Shown here piece by piece: positions 1 through 8,645 of a DNA stretch of 64,000 nucleotides. The DNA comes from Sulfitobacter sp. 20_GPM-1509m (lineage in GTDB: Bacteria > Pseudomonadota > Alphaproteobacteria > Rhodobacterales > Rhodobacteraceae). Each line of letters begins with the position of its first letter. The stretch's first letter is position 1. The DNA is taken from contig NZ_KK211144.1 in NCBI RefSeq assembly GCF_000620505.1, positions 689,681 through 753,680 on the forward strand, read 5' to 3'. Position numbers and translations under genes: made by a program. The notes below the pieces were generated by a model. It searched no databases. It was not told the origin of the DNA and was given only the letters and a program-made list of their open reading frames with translations.

Positions 1-1
1 C

Positions 2-406
2 ATCTGTGTGCCGCACCGGCTCGACTTTGACACCACGCTGGATGCTGCCCCCGTCAAACCGGTGCCGACTCTTGCCGCCGCATTGGCTCAGGCCCCGTTT
101 TCCCGCCGCGAAGCCGGTGTCGTGACAGCCACCTGCGCGCTGCGGCCCCTGGACGACGGCATGGAAGTAACCGTGCGCGTTCAGGTCCCCTCGTCGGGCG
201 GCACCGAAGTCGCGGTGATCGAGCCGAACATCCCCGACGTCTGGACCTCCGAGGCGCAGACGACGCGGCAGGGCAACATCCTGAGCGCCACGGCGCAGAT
301 GATGCACAACTCAGGCCGCCCCTTTGCCGTCAACCGCAGCGCCATGCGCATCACCATCCTGGGCAGCAAACACGCGGTCGATATTCAGGGCTGCACGGCG
401 GGTTAG
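2..406 (+). CDS. C-terminal part of a DsbD-alpha-like periplasmic protein (5' end outside window)
   Basis: The reading frame is open to the window edge, so only about 134 C-terminal residues are present. The first visible residues are I-C-V-P-H, which resemble the second Cys of the C..D-x-C-V-P motif of DsbD N-terminal-domain proteins. The remainder is a beta-rich stretch ending in RSAMRITILGSKHAVDIQGC. This matches my recollection of protein-disulfide reductase DsbD-domain proteins of Rhodobacteraceae, which would take part in periplasmic thiol transfer. The GTG at position 8 is probably an internal Val rather than the start. It converges on the WYL regulator gene 29 bp downstream. The family call is by pattern only and should be treated as tentative. 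Confidence 0.5.
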   Translation: MCVPHRLDFDTTLDAAPVKPVPTLAAALAQAPFSRREAGVVTATCALRPLDDGMEVTVRVQVPSSGGTEVAVIEPNIPDVWTSEAQTTRQGNILSATAQMMHNSGRPFAVNRSAMRITILGSKHAVDIQGCTAG

Positions 407-435
407 CGGCAACGCCCGCAACACACGCCAACGGT

Positions 436-1146
436 TCAAGGGTGTTCGCGGCTCTCGAAACCAAGGCGCTCGGCATCCATCGCCGTACGCCATTCCGCCC
501 TCAGAATGTCCATGCGGCGCGGAATCCGCGCGTCCAGAACGTCGGCTCCCGTGATCCGCTCGGTCCTGAAGTATCGAAACCCTGCGCGCAGTTCGCACCA
601 GGCCGCCAGAATACGGCCTTCATCGCGATAGCCCAACAGGATCGGCCAGATGACGCGCTCTGTAATCGCTCCATTGTCATCTTTGTAGCCAATTCGAACC
701 TTCACCCGGCTGTGTATCGCCCGGCGCATGTCACCGGCTTCGAAGGGTTCCGGAACAGCGGACACAGGCGCGACGCTGGTCGGTGGTGCGACAAAGGACA
801 TTTGCGCGTGATCGGGTGACACCGCCGCGATCTTGGCAATCAGTTTCTCGGCGGCGCGGGCAAGTTCAGGCTCTCCTCGGGTTTGCACCCATTGCGCCCC
901 AAGAACGGCCGCCGCGATCTCGTTCGGGGTCAGCATCAGGGGCGGCATGTGAAACCCCGGCTCCAGCACATAGCCGACACCCGCCTCGCCCTGAATTGGC
1001 ACGCCTTGCGCAATCAGCGTCGCAACATCGCGATAGACCGTCCGCTTAACCACACTCAACTCTTCGGCAATACGTGCCGCCGAGATTGGCTTTTGCGCGG
1101 ACCTGATGATCTCGATGATCTCGAACAGCCTGTCACCCCGCCTCAT
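436..1146 (-). CDS. YafY/DeoR-type HTH regulator with WYL domain
   Basis: This 236-residue protein has an N-terminal winged helix (about residues 1-60, with ARIAEELSVVKRTVYRDVATL as the recognition region) and a C-terminal WYL-type sensor domain (about 130-225, with the WPILLGYRDEGRILAAWCELR strand region and an Arg-rich end). Such proteins repress or activate a neighbouring gene in response to a small ligand, sometimes nucleic acid. The gene is divergent from the GFA-family gene. The 108-bp space between them holds a perfect 10-bp-arm dyad at 1183-1210, so autoregulation plus control of the GFA gene is likely. The ATG at 1146 is the natural start because the HTH begins directly after it. The ligand is unknown. 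Confidence 0.85.
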   Translation of the reverse strand: MRRGDRLFEIIEIIRSAQKPISAARIAEELSVVKRTVYRDVATLIAQGVPIQGEAGVGYVLEPGFHMPPLMLTPNEIAAAVLGAQWVQTRGEPELARAAEKLIAKIAAVSPDHAQMSFVAPPTSVAPVSAVPEPFEAGDMRRAIHSRVKVRIGYKDDNGAITERVIWPILLGYRDEGRILAAWCELRAGFRYFRTERITGADVLDARIPRRMDILRAEWRTAMDAERLGFESREHP

Positions 1147-1182
1147 TTTCGCTTCCTTCCAAATATCTCCAGCCTACCCGGA

Positions 1183-1210
1183 CCATGCTGACACCACGCT
1201 GTCAGCATGG
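1183..1210. promoter_or_regulatory. Candidate operator of the WYL regulator (10-bp-arm dyad)
   Basis: CCATGCTGAC at 1183-1192 and its exact reverse complement GTCAGCATGG at 1201-1210 are separated by 8 bp. The dyad sits 37 bp before the regulator start and 45 bp before the GFA gene start, the only shared promoter space. The symmetry and position suit binding of a WYL regulator dimer. Binding itself is inferred. Confidence 0.6.
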
Positions 1211-1254
1211 TGCCCGTATAGCCATGAAAATCATGTTCGAAAAAGGAGAGCGTC

Positions 1255-1635
1255 ATGGAAATCAGAGGAAGCTGTGTGTGCGGAGCGGTGCAGTTCACGA
1301 TTGATGGCAGGCCAAGTGCAATGGGGACGTGCCATTGTTCACGCTGCCGAAAGCTCGGCACATCCACGATTGTGTTCATCAAACGCGATCAGTTCCGCCT
1401 GTTGCGCGGCGAAAGCGAAATCCGGACCCTCGCACCGACCGAACACTATGCCTACACGCGGTCGTTCTGCGGGCGGTGCGGCACATCCTTGGGTGAACCG
1501 CTGTCCCCCGAGGACAGCTTTCCGATCAATGCCCAATGTCTTGATGATGATCCGGGCGTGCGAAATGCGATGCACGAATTCGTGGACGACAGCCCCGCTT
1601 GGGCGGCGAGTGTCCACTCCGAAAAGGCGAAGTAA
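1255..1635 (+). CDS. GFA-family (CENP-V/GFA domain) zinc protein
   Basis: This 126-residue protein carries the cysteine pattern of the GFA fold: C7-x-C9, C26-x-C28-xx-C31 and C72-xx-C75, which bind two zinc ions in the family. The archetype was described as glutathione-dependent formaldehyde-activating enzyme (Gfa), but most single-domain members have no proven reaction, and some act on glutathione adducts. AAGGAG lies 7 bp before the ATG at 1255, supporting that start. It is divergent from the WYL regulator, which is probably its regulator, and is followed by the convergent RND permease gene. Confidence 0.85.
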   Translation: MEIRGSCVCGAVQFTIDGRPSAMGTCHCSRCRKLGTSTIVFIKRDQFRLLRGESEIRTLAPTEHYAYTRSFCGRCGTSLGEPLSPEDSFPINAQCLDDDPGVRNAMHEFVDDSPAWAASVHSEKAK

Positions 1636-1674
1636 GCTGCAGTGGGTGCCGGCCAACGGGTCGGCACCTACTCC

Positions 1675-4600
1675 TCAGACCGCCCGCCGGGCTCGCATTA
1701 ACTGATAGCCCACTGCCGCCAGCACATAGACCGCCGCCACCGCCGCCAGCAGCCCCACGACAAACAGCACCAGCGCCGCCGCGCCGGGCGATACCGCCGC
1801 AAGCGAAGGCCACAAAGCGGCCAACGCAGGCCACATCGCACCGTTCACCAGAACCGGCCCCACGGTCACAGCGCCCCAGACCAGCACCGCGAGCCACAGC
1901 GGCACCAGAACCAGCCGCAGCCCCCGCGCCTGCAACCCGCGCCGCATCGCGCGCACCTGCCGGGACACATCGTGCTGCGCCGCCATCAACGCAGGCACCA
2001 CCAGCAACACCAGAATCATGCCAAAGCCCAGACCGTACACCAGCGTGATCACCGTGGGTTTCAGGAACTGCGCCTGCTGCGATGTCTCGTACAGCAGCGG
2101 CGCCATGCCCAGCACCGTGGTCAGCGTCGTCAGCATCACCGGACGCAGCCGGTCGGCAGTCCCGTCGACAATTGACGGGATCAGCCCGCGCTCGGCCGCG
2201 TATTCGTCGATAGTGGTCACCAGAACGATGGAATCGTTGATGATGATCCCCGTCATTCCCAACAGGCCGACCACCGTGAACATGCTCAGCGGCACGTCCC
2301 ACAGGTGATGGCCATAAATCACCCCGACCAACCCGAAGGGAATCACCGCCATCACGACAACGGGCCGCGTCCAGCTGGCAAAGACCCAGGCCAGCACCAG
2401 GTAAATCCCCGTCAGACACAGGACCAGCCCGGTCAGTGCCTCGCTCAGGAAGGTATTTTCCTGCTCGCTCAACCCCGCCAGCCGGAAATCGACCTGTCGT
2501 TCCGATGCGATGCGCGGCAGGATGTCGGTTTCCAGCGCCCGCCCGATCTCGGCGGCGCGGGCCGGGTCATCCTCGGAGATGTCACCGGTCACCGAGATCA
2601 GCCGGATGCCGTTCTCCCGGCGCACGGTGGAAAAGCCGGTGCGGCGGTCGACGCTGACAATGTCGGCCAGCGGCACATAGGTGCCCGCCGGTGTGCGCAG
2701 CTGCGTGCGTTCCAGAAAATCCGCCGTCAGTTCGTTCTCGGGCAGCTCGACCCGGATCGCGGCACTGCGCGGCCCGTCGGGATAGGTCGCCGCCTCGATC
2801 CCGTTCAGCCGGTTGCGCAGCACCTGCCCGAGCGTGTCGATGGTAAAGCCCAACGCCTGCCCCTGTGCGGTCAGGTCCAGGATCAGTTCTTCCTTGTCAT
2901 AGGCCAGGTTGTCCTCGACCGCACTCACCTCGGGATATTGCAGCACCGCGCGTTTCAGGTCTTCGGACGCAGCCTTGAGCACATCGGTGCTGGCACCATA
3001 GAACTGTACGTCCAGCGCATCGCCCCCCGGCCCCGAACGCCAGCCGCGAAAGCTGACGGTTTCGACCAGCGGATGCGGCACCACCATCTCTTGCAGCTCC
3101 GAAACAAAGGCCGAGGACGAATAGGGTCGCAGGTCCGCGTCGATCAGCTCGATCGAGATGCCACCCAGCTGGTCGGCGTCCTTGGTATCGGCCCCGGCCA
3201 GCGCGCGCCCCGCATTGCCGCCGATTTCGGCGATCACATAGGCGATGGGATTGCGGCCATACCGCTCCTCATAGGACTTGCCCAACGCCTCGGTTGCCCG
3301 CTGCATTTCGCGCATCATCTCCAGGCTGTCGGCGCGGGTGGCTCCCTCGGCCATGGCAAAGTTGCCGGTCACCGACCCCTGTTCGGGCGAATTGAAAAAC
3401 CGCCACTGCACGTCACCATTGATGAACAGGGCAATCTGGCTGGCCAGCACCACCAGCACCCCCGCCAGCACCACGTAGCGGGCAAAGATGACCGCCGCCA
3501 TGAACGGGCGGAACAGCCGGTCGCGCAGCCATTCAAAGCCGCGGTTCACGATCTTGGACGGCAGGTCGATGCCCGCCGTGCCGATGCGATGCACCACCGC
3601 CGCCTTGGCGCGGCGCGGCAACAGCACAAAGACCGCCGCACAGCCCGCCAGCGTATAGGCCGCTACGCGCAAACCATCCCAGACAATCGAGGCCCACAGA
3701 CCGCCCTCGGGCCGCGTGATCCACGCCCAGAGCAGGATCGCACCGCCGCCGATGAACACGGCCCCGGTCAGCAGGCCGACCGCAAGCTTGCCATAGCTGA
3801 ACTGCGACTGCCCGTCAGGGCGGATCGCGTGGGCCATGTGACGCGGCAGGATTAGAAAGCACTCAATCAGCGATGCGATCAGCACCACGATCACCGTATA
3901 GGGAATGTCGCGGATCAGGTCGCCAAAGCGCCCGCCCACGGCCACCAGCCCAAAGAACGCAATCACCGTGGTCAGGGTCGCCGCGACAACCGGCATCGCC
4001 ATGCGCTGCGCCGCCGTTTCCGCCGCCACCACAGGGGATTCGCCATAGTGGCGCGCCCGGTGGTCGGCGTGTTCGCCCACCACGATGGCGTCATCCACCA
4101 CAATCCCCAGCGTGATGATCAACCCGAACAGCGAGATCATGTTGATCGTCAGCCCGCCCACATACATCAGCGCAATCGCCGCCATCATCGCCACCGGTAT
4201 CCCTGCCGCGACCCAGATCGCCGTGCGCGCGTTCAGGAACAGAAACAGCAGCGCCACCACCATCCCCAGACCCATCAGCCCGTTGTCGACCAGAATATCC
4301 AGCCGTGCGGAAATCTCCTCGGCGCGGGTGCGGATCAATGTGACGCTGACCGCAGGCGGCAACGTCGCCTCAAGCGCCTCGGCCACCTTCTCGACATCGT
4401 GCTGCACCGCGATGGCATCTCCGGTCTCGGTGCGATCCACACGGATCGACACCGCCGGATTCGGTCCCACGAAATAGCCGCGTGACCGGTCCACACCGCT
4501 TTGCTCGACCCGCGCCACATCGCCCACTGTCAACTTTGAGCCATCGGGATTGGACCGCAGCACAATTCCGCTGATCTGCTGGGCGCTGCGCTTTTCAGTG

Positions 4601-5298
4601 CCGGTGCGCACCCGCGCATTGGCCCCTGTCACATCGCCCGCCGGATTGGCGTCCACCTCGGCGGCAATCGCCGTTGCGATCTCGGCCATACTCACGTCAT
4701 AGGCCATCAAACGCGCCGAGGGCACCTCGACCAACACCTGTGGTGCTGCCACGCCGCGAATGGTGGTGCGTGTGACCCCCTCGGCAAACAGCCGCGTCAC
4801 CAGCTCGTCCGCGAAAAGGCCCAGCTGTTGCGGCGACACCGGCCCCGTGATCACCACATCTGTCACCCGGTCACGCCATGCGCCGCGCCGCACTGTGGGG
4901 TCCTCGGCCTCGTCGGGCAGCGTGGTCACCGCATCCACCGCCGTTTGCACATCATCCGCCGCACGGCTCATGTCCCAACCGGGTTCAAACTCCAACGTGA
5001 TCGACCCGCGCCCCTCGGTAGAGGTGGCGCTGGACCCTGCCACCCCTTCGACCGCCAGCAACACCGGCTCAAGCGGTTGCACAATGCCCGCATCCACGTC
5101 CTCGGCCCCGGCGCCGGTCCAGACGACGTTCACGGTGACATTGTCGATGATCACATCGGGCAGCGACTGCGCCCGCATGTTCGGCATCGCCACGATCCCC
5201 GCTGCCAGCATCAGCACCAGCACCAGGTTGGCCAGCGTCCGGTGACGGGTGAAATAGCTGAGAATACCGCCAGCGGCGCGGGGGATTTCGCGGGCCAT
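1675..5298 (-). CDS. RND efflux transporter permease with extra membrane segments
   Basis: This 1207-residue inner-membrane protein belongs to the RND superfamily and would export substrates by proton antiport with the adaptor encoded upstream. TM1 is near residues 19-40. TM4 carries the Asp-Asp pair in GIVVDDAIVVGEH, and TM10 carries GIIINDSIVLV. The protein is longer than the usual 1030-1050 residues. Two extra hydrophobic stretches (LAVGLLTGAVFIGGGAILLW and a YTLAGCAAVFVLL segment) lie between TM6 and TM7, and about 85 extra hydrophobic residues follow TM12. The start is 2 bp after the adaptor stop, so the two are co-translated. No TolC-type gene is nearby. The substrate cannot be told from sequence. 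Confidence 0.9.
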   Translation of the reverse strand: MAREIPRAAGGILSYFTRHRTLANLVLVLMLAAGIVAMPNMRAQSLPDVIIDNVTVNVVWTGAGAEDVDAGIVQPLEPVLLAVEGVAGSSATSTEGRGSITLEFEPGWDMSRAADDVQTAVDAVTTLPDEAEDPTVRRGAWRDRVTDVVITGPVSPQQLGLFADELVTRLFAEGVTRTTIRGVAAPQVLVEVPSARLMAYDVSMAEIATAIAAEVDANPAGDVTGANARVRTGTEKRSAQQISGIVLRSNPDGSKLTVGDVARVEQSGVDRSRGYFVGPNPAVSIRVDRTETGDAIAVQHDVEKVAEALEATLPPAVSVTLIRTRAEEISARLDILVDNGLMGLGMVVALLFLFLNARTAIWVAAGIPVAMMAAIALMYVGGLTINMISLFGLIITLGIVVDDAIVVGEHADHRARHYGESPVVAAETAAQRMAMPVVAATLTTVIAFFGLVAVGGRFGDLIRDIPYTVIVVLIASLIECFLILPRHMAHAIRPDGQSQFSYGKLAVGLLTGAVFIGGGAILLWAWITRPEGGLWASIVWDGLRVAAYTLAGCAAVFVLLPRRAKAAVVHRIGTAGIDLPSKIVNRGFEWLRDRLFRPFMAAVIFARYVVLAGVLVVLASQIALFINGDVQWRFFNSPEQGSVTGNFAMAEGATRADSLEMMREMQRATEALGKSYEERYGRNPIAYVIAEIGGNAGRALAGADTKDADQLGGISIELIDADLRPYSSSAFVSELQEMVVPHPLVETVSFRGWRSGPGGDALDVQFYGASTDVLKAASEDLKRAVLQYPEVSAVEDNLAYDKEELILDLTAQGQALGFTIDTLGQVLRNRLNGIEAATYPDGPRSAAIRVELPENELTADFLERTQLRTPAGTYVPLADIVSVDRRTGFSTVRRENGIRLISVTGDISEDDPARAAEIGRALETDILPRIASERQVDFRLAGLSEQENTFLSEALTGLVLCLTGIYLVLAWVFASWTRPVVVMAVIPFGLVGVIYGHHLWDVPLSMFTVVGLLGMTGIIINDSIVLVTTIDEYAAERGLIPSIVDGTADRLRPVMLTTLTTVLGMAPLLYETSQQAQFLKPTVITLVYGLGFGMILVLLVVPALMAAQHDVSRQVRAMRRGLQARGLRLVLVPLWLAVLVWGAVTVGPVLVNGAMWPALAALWPSLAAVSPGAAALVLFVVGLLAAVAAVYVLAAVGYQLMRARRAV

Positions 5299-5300
5299 GC

Positions 5301-6761
5301 TCAGCCGCCCATCCGGCTCTCGATGCGCGCGACCATCTGCGCGGGCACCTGTGGTTCAGCCAACTGCGCCAGAACGCGGGCCTTGGCCTCTTGTGGCATT
5401 CTGTCGTTGGCCTCGACAAAGGCCACCAGCCGCGCGCGGCGTTCGGCGCTCAGCTCAAGCATCTCGGGCACGGCGGGGGCGGCCTCTTCGCGGCCGATGC
5501 GCAGCGGGGTCACAGCGATGCCGGCCCCCAGCAGCGGCGAACGCGCCTCGACCACCTCGCGGCTTTCCAGCCCGTCACCGCGGACCAGAATCGTGTCACC
5601 CTGACGGCGCAGCACCGTGACGCTGACGGTTTCCAGCCGGTTGCCCTCGCCCAGCACCAGCACCGTGTCATCTGCGCCCAGCGCCGAGGACGGCAGGCGG
5701 ATCACATTCTGCAATTCCGGCTCTTCCACCTTGACCGTCACGAAATCACCCGGCTTGAACCCGCGCGCGCCGTCCAGACGGGCAAAGACCAAACGCCCGG
5801 TCTGTGCCTCGCCCGCCTCGACGCTGGCGCGGCTGATCGTGCCGGTGGCCTGCAAATCAATCCCCGCCACGTCCAGCGTGACCTGAACCGGTGCCCGCAG
5901 CAATGCACCCGCATCGTCCAACAGCCGCGCATATTGCGCCGTGGACACGCGAAACGACACTTCCAACGCGTCGGGGTCAATCAGGTCGGCCAGCTTTTCG
6001 TTGGCCGAGACCAGCCGCCCCAACGTGACATTGGTCAGGCTCAGCGTGCCGTCAAAAGGCGCGCGCAGCGTGGTGTCAGCCAGCCGTCGCTGCGCCTCGG
6101 CCAGTGCAATTTCGGTGCGGGCCAGCGTGGTGTTGGCCTGATCAATCCGCGCCTCGGCTGACGTCACCGCCTGCCTGCGGGTCAACACCGCCTGACGCGC
6201 AGCGGATGCGGCCAGTTCCGCCGTTTCCACCGCCGCCGCCGTGCCCACGCCACGGGTTTCCAGATCAACCTGCCGCTGGAACGCCTTTTCGCGCAGGTCG
6301 GCCTGTTCCTGCGCTGCCGCCTGATCGTCGCGGTTCAGATCCAGCGTGCGCTGCGCATCGCGCAATTCGGCTTTGGCGTCGGCAATGTCGGCCTGCACCC
6401 GGTCCAGCGTCGATTGCACATCTGCCGGATCAAGCTGCACCAGCACATCGCCCTCTGCCACCGATCCGCCGTCCTCAAAGCTGTCGGCCATATCGGTCAC
6501 GCGCCCCGCAACTGCCGCGCGCAGCTCAAGCGTGCGGCGCGACTGGACCTCGCCAAAGGTGTCCAGCTCGGGCACCACATCGCCGGCCTCGGCCTGTATC
6601 AGCGTCACGGCAAAGGTACGTTCACGTGCCGGCGGTGCCTTGGTCACGCGCGACATGCGCTCCTGCACCGCGCCGCGCACCAGATTGCCCGCATACAGCA
6701 GCAAAACCAGCGTTAGCGCCGTCAGAACCAGACCGATCAGGCTTTGTCTCAGAAACCGCAT
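5301..6761 (-). CDS. RND periplasmic adaptor (membrane fusion protein)
   Basis: This 486-residue protein has an N-terminal membrane anchor (about residues 8-25) and a lipoyl-like hairpin half at RRTLELRAAVAGRVTDM. A long alpha-helical coiled coil (about 110-220, rich in Ala, Gln, Arg and Glu) follows, then the second lipoyl half ADTTLRAPFDGTLSLTNVTLG and a beta-barrel. It would bridge the RND permease to an outer-membrane channel. The C-terminal 60 residues (ERRARLVAFVEANDRMPQEA) form an extra helical tail. AAGGG precedes the ATG at 6761. It is first in a two-gene operon with the permease. Confidence 0.88.
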   Translation of the reverse strand: MRFLRQSLIGLVLTALTLVLLLYAGNLVRGAVQERMSRVTKAPPARERTFAVTLIQAEAGDVVPELDTFGEVQSRRTLELRAAVAGRVTDMADSFEDGGSVAEGDVLVQLDPADVQSTLDRVQADIADAKAELRDAQRTLDLNRDDQAAAQEQADLREKAFQRQVDLETRGVGTAAAVETAELAASAARQAVLTRRQAVTSAEARIDQANTTLARTEIALAEAQRRLADTTLRAPFDGTLSLTNVTLGRLVSANEKLADLIDPDALEVSFRVSTAQYARLLDDAGALLRAPVQVTLDVAGIDLQATGTISRASVEAGEAQTGRLVFARLDGARGFKPGDFVTVKVEEPELQNVIRLPSSALGADDTVLVLGEGNRLETVSVTVLRRQGDTILVRGDGLESREVVEARSPLLGAGIAVTPLRIGREEAAPAVPEMLELSAERRARLVAFVEANDRMPQEAKARVLAQLAEPQVPAQMVARIESRMGG

Positions 6762-6775
6762 CCATTCACACCCTT

Positions 6776-6801
6776 AGGCCCCGTTGCATTGTCAGGGGCC
6801 T
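6776..6801 (-). other. Hairpin between moaB stop and RND adaptor start
   Basis: AGGCCCC (6776-6782) and GGGGCCT (6795-6801) can pair around a 12-nt loop, just ahead of the AAGGG ribosome site of the adaptor gene. There is no U-tract. It could be a Rho-independent-like end for the moaB operon or an mRNA-stabilising or attenuating stem for the efflux genes. Confidence 0.35.
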
Positions 6802-6864
6802 GTTATCATAGCACGAATGCGCGCCACGGAACCCGTCCCCACGACACTGTTACGCAGGCGCGGG

Positions 6865-7407
6865 TCACTTCCGTCGCAGATGTTCATCCAGACGCGGCAT
6901 TATTTCGACAAAGTTGCAGGGGCGGTGGCGGAAATCCAGTTGCTTGACCAGGATTTCATCCCAGGCATCCTTGCAGGCACCGGGACTGCCGGGCAGCGCG
7001 AACAGATAGGTCCCACCCGCCACGCCGCCCGTGGCGCGGCTTTGCACGGCGCTGGTGCCGATCTTTTTCATGCTGACGATGGTAAACACCGTGCCAAAGG
7101 CGTCGATTTCCTTTTCATAGACATCGCGGTGGGCCTCGACCGTGACATCGCGGCCTGTCAGGCCGGTGCCGCCGGTGCTGATCACCACGTCAATCTGCGG
7201 ATCAGCGCACCATGCGCGCAACTGGTCTGCGATCTCGGCGCGCTCGTCCGCAATGATCCTGCGGTCGGCCAGCACATGCCCCGCCGCCGCAATCCGGTCC
7301 ACCAGCACGTCGCCCGAGCGGTCATCGGCCAGCGCGCGCGTGTCGCTGACGGTCAGCACGGCGATGCGGACGGGAATAAACTCTTTGCTCTCGTCAATCC
7401 GGCTCAT
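6865..7407 (-). CDS. moaB: Molybdenum cofactor biosynthesis protein B
   Basis: This 180-residue MoaB/Mog-family protein would adenylylate molybdopterin or bind it before molybdenum insertion. The binding-site motifs are visible: AVLTVSDTRALADDRSGDVL near the N-terminus, STGGTGLTGRDVT in the middle and LPGSPGACKDAWDEIL near the end. Length is normal for MoaB. The start overlaps the upstream LysE-family stop by 4 bp (ATGA). moaD and moaE lie elsewhere in this window (22.1 kb), so the pathway genes are dispersed. Some lineages use MoaB-like proteins in place of MogA, so the exact step is uncertain. Confidence 0.9.
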   Translation of the reverse strand: MSRIDESKEFIPVRIAVLTVSDTRALADDRSGDVLVDRIAAAGHVLADRRIIADERAEIADQLRAWCADPQIDVVISTGGTGLTGRDVTVEAHRDVYEKEIDAFGTVFTIVSMKKIGTSAVQSRATGGVAGGTYLFALPGSPGACKDAWDEILVKQLDFRHRPCNFVEIMPRLDEHLRRK

Positions 7408-8021
7408 GCGCTGCGCTCCAACAAGGCCAACCGCACCGCGAGGGCCGCGAAAATACCGCTGGTGATATAATCCAACACCCGGCTGCCGCGCGCCATCCGC
7501 GCGCCCAACCCCGAGGCAAAGATGCCCACGGCCCCGTTGATCACGAACCCGCCCAGCGCCATCACCAACCCCAGTATCAGGAACTGCACCAGCACGGGCA
7601 GCCCGTCAGGGCGAATGAACTGCGGCAGGAAGGCCAGCACGAACAGGATCACCTTGGGGTTTGTCAGGTTCACGATCAATCCCGTACGGAACGCCTGAAT
7701 GGCACGCAAGCCGCCCGCCTTGCTGCGTTTCGCGTCACCGCCACGCAGCAGTTGCAGCGCCAGATACAGCAGATAGGCCACGCCGGCCCAGCGGATCACC
7801 TCGAACGCGCCCGGCACCGTGGCCACCACAGCGCCCAGCCCCAGCCCCGCAAGGCCTGTGTGAATAAACGCGCCCAGCGAAATCCCGGCACTTGCCGCCA
7901 CCGCCGCCCGTGGCCCGGACCGCAGCCCCTGGCCCAGACAGAACATCATATCCGCCCCCGGCGTCAAGTTCAGCGCCAGCGCCGCAGGCAGAAACGCCAG
8001 CAAGGTGATCCATTCGGTCAT
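7404..8021 (-). CDS. LysE/RhtB-family amino acid exporter
   Basis: This inner-membrane protein of about 205 residues has five to six TM segments. The family signature LNLTPGADMMFCLGQGLRSG is at the N-terminus and LTNPKVILFVLAFLPQFI is in the middle. Members export amino acids such as lysine, threonine or homoserine lactone; the substrate here is unknown. I chose the ATG at 8021 because GGAA lies 6 bp upstream; a TTG four codons earlier (8033) is possible. The stop overlaps the moaB start by 4 bp, and the phosphoesterase gene ends 27 bp upstream. Confidence 0.88.
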   Translation of the reverse strand: MTEWITLLAFLPAALALNLTPGADMMFCLGQGLRSGPRAAVAASAGISLGAFIHTGLAGLGLGAVVATVPGAFEVIRWAGVAYLLYLALQLLRGGDAKRSKAGGLRAIQAFRTGLIVNLTNPKVILFVLAFLPQFIRPDGLPVLVQFLILGLVMALGGFVINGAVGIFASGLGARMARGSRVLDYITSGIFAALAVRLALLERSA

Positions 8022-8048
8022 TGTTGGTTCCAATCCGATGTCACGGGG

Positions 8049-8645
8049 TCACGCCCCAAGGTCAAACCAGTTCACAGTCGGCCCAAGGTTGACCACACGC
8101 GTGTCGCCAATCTGCCCCTCCTGCCCCCAGCAATCGTGAATGTGCCCGCAGAACATCAGCTTGGGCTGGATACGTTCGACCGCCGCGCGGATCGTGGGCG
8201 ACCCCACGGACTCGCCGCCGCTGGTCACGTCCACCACGCCCTTGGGCGGGGAATGGCAGATCAGCAGGTCGGCCCCGTCACAGCCCGCCAGCATCGTGGC
8301 CGCCGTGTCCTCGTCCAGATCACAGGACCAATCGCCAAAAGGCGTCGGCGGCACGCCATAGCCCATACCGAACAGCCGCAGCCCGCCGACCTCATACGCA
8401 TCCCCATGCAGCACCGTGGCGCGCGGGGCGGCGGCGCGCAATTCGTCCGCGCTTTCGGCGTTGCCCGGTACCAGCACCAGTGGCGCGCGGATCCCGTCCA
8501 GCAAAGCCATCGCGCCCTCCAGATCATGCCGCATGTTGCAATAATCCCCCGCGCCAATCACCAGATCGGCATCGGCACTGGCCGCCACCAGATCGGCGGC
8601 CCGCGCGCGGGCGTGGTGCAGGTCGGAAAACGCCAGTATCCTCAT
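8049..8645 (-). CDS. Calcineurin-like metallophosphoesterase with GNAE variant
   Basis: This 198-residue protein has the calcineurin-like order of motifs: D8-L-H10, GAGD34, G61-N-A-E64, CHSPP and GHIHD. These would hold a two-metal site for phosphodiester or phosphomonoester hydrolysis. The third motif is usually GNH(D/E), where His helps protonate the leaving group; here Ala replaces it, so activity may be altered. The start overlaps the uracil-DNA glycosylase stop by 4 bp, putting it in a tight minus-strand operon. The substrate is not predictable. Confidence 0.82.
   Translation of the reverse strand: MRILAFSDLHHARARAADLVAASADADLVIGAGDYCNMRHDLEGAMALLDGIRAPLVLVPGNAESADELRAAAPRATVLHGDAYEVGGLRLFGMGYGVPPTPFGDWSCDLDEDTAATMLAGCDGADLLICHSPPKGVVDVTSGGESVGSPTIRAAVERIQPKLMFCGHIHDCWGQEGQIGDTRVVNLGPTVNWFDLGA

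Noticed and set aside
2305-3855. Long open frame antisense to the RND permease
   Set aside because: It mirrors the codon structure of the permease, has His/Arg/Gln-rich composition without any domain, and lacks a ribosome site. The same applies to long antisense frames over 24392-26191, 27247-29829, 44892-46685, 56750-58585 and 60097-61764.
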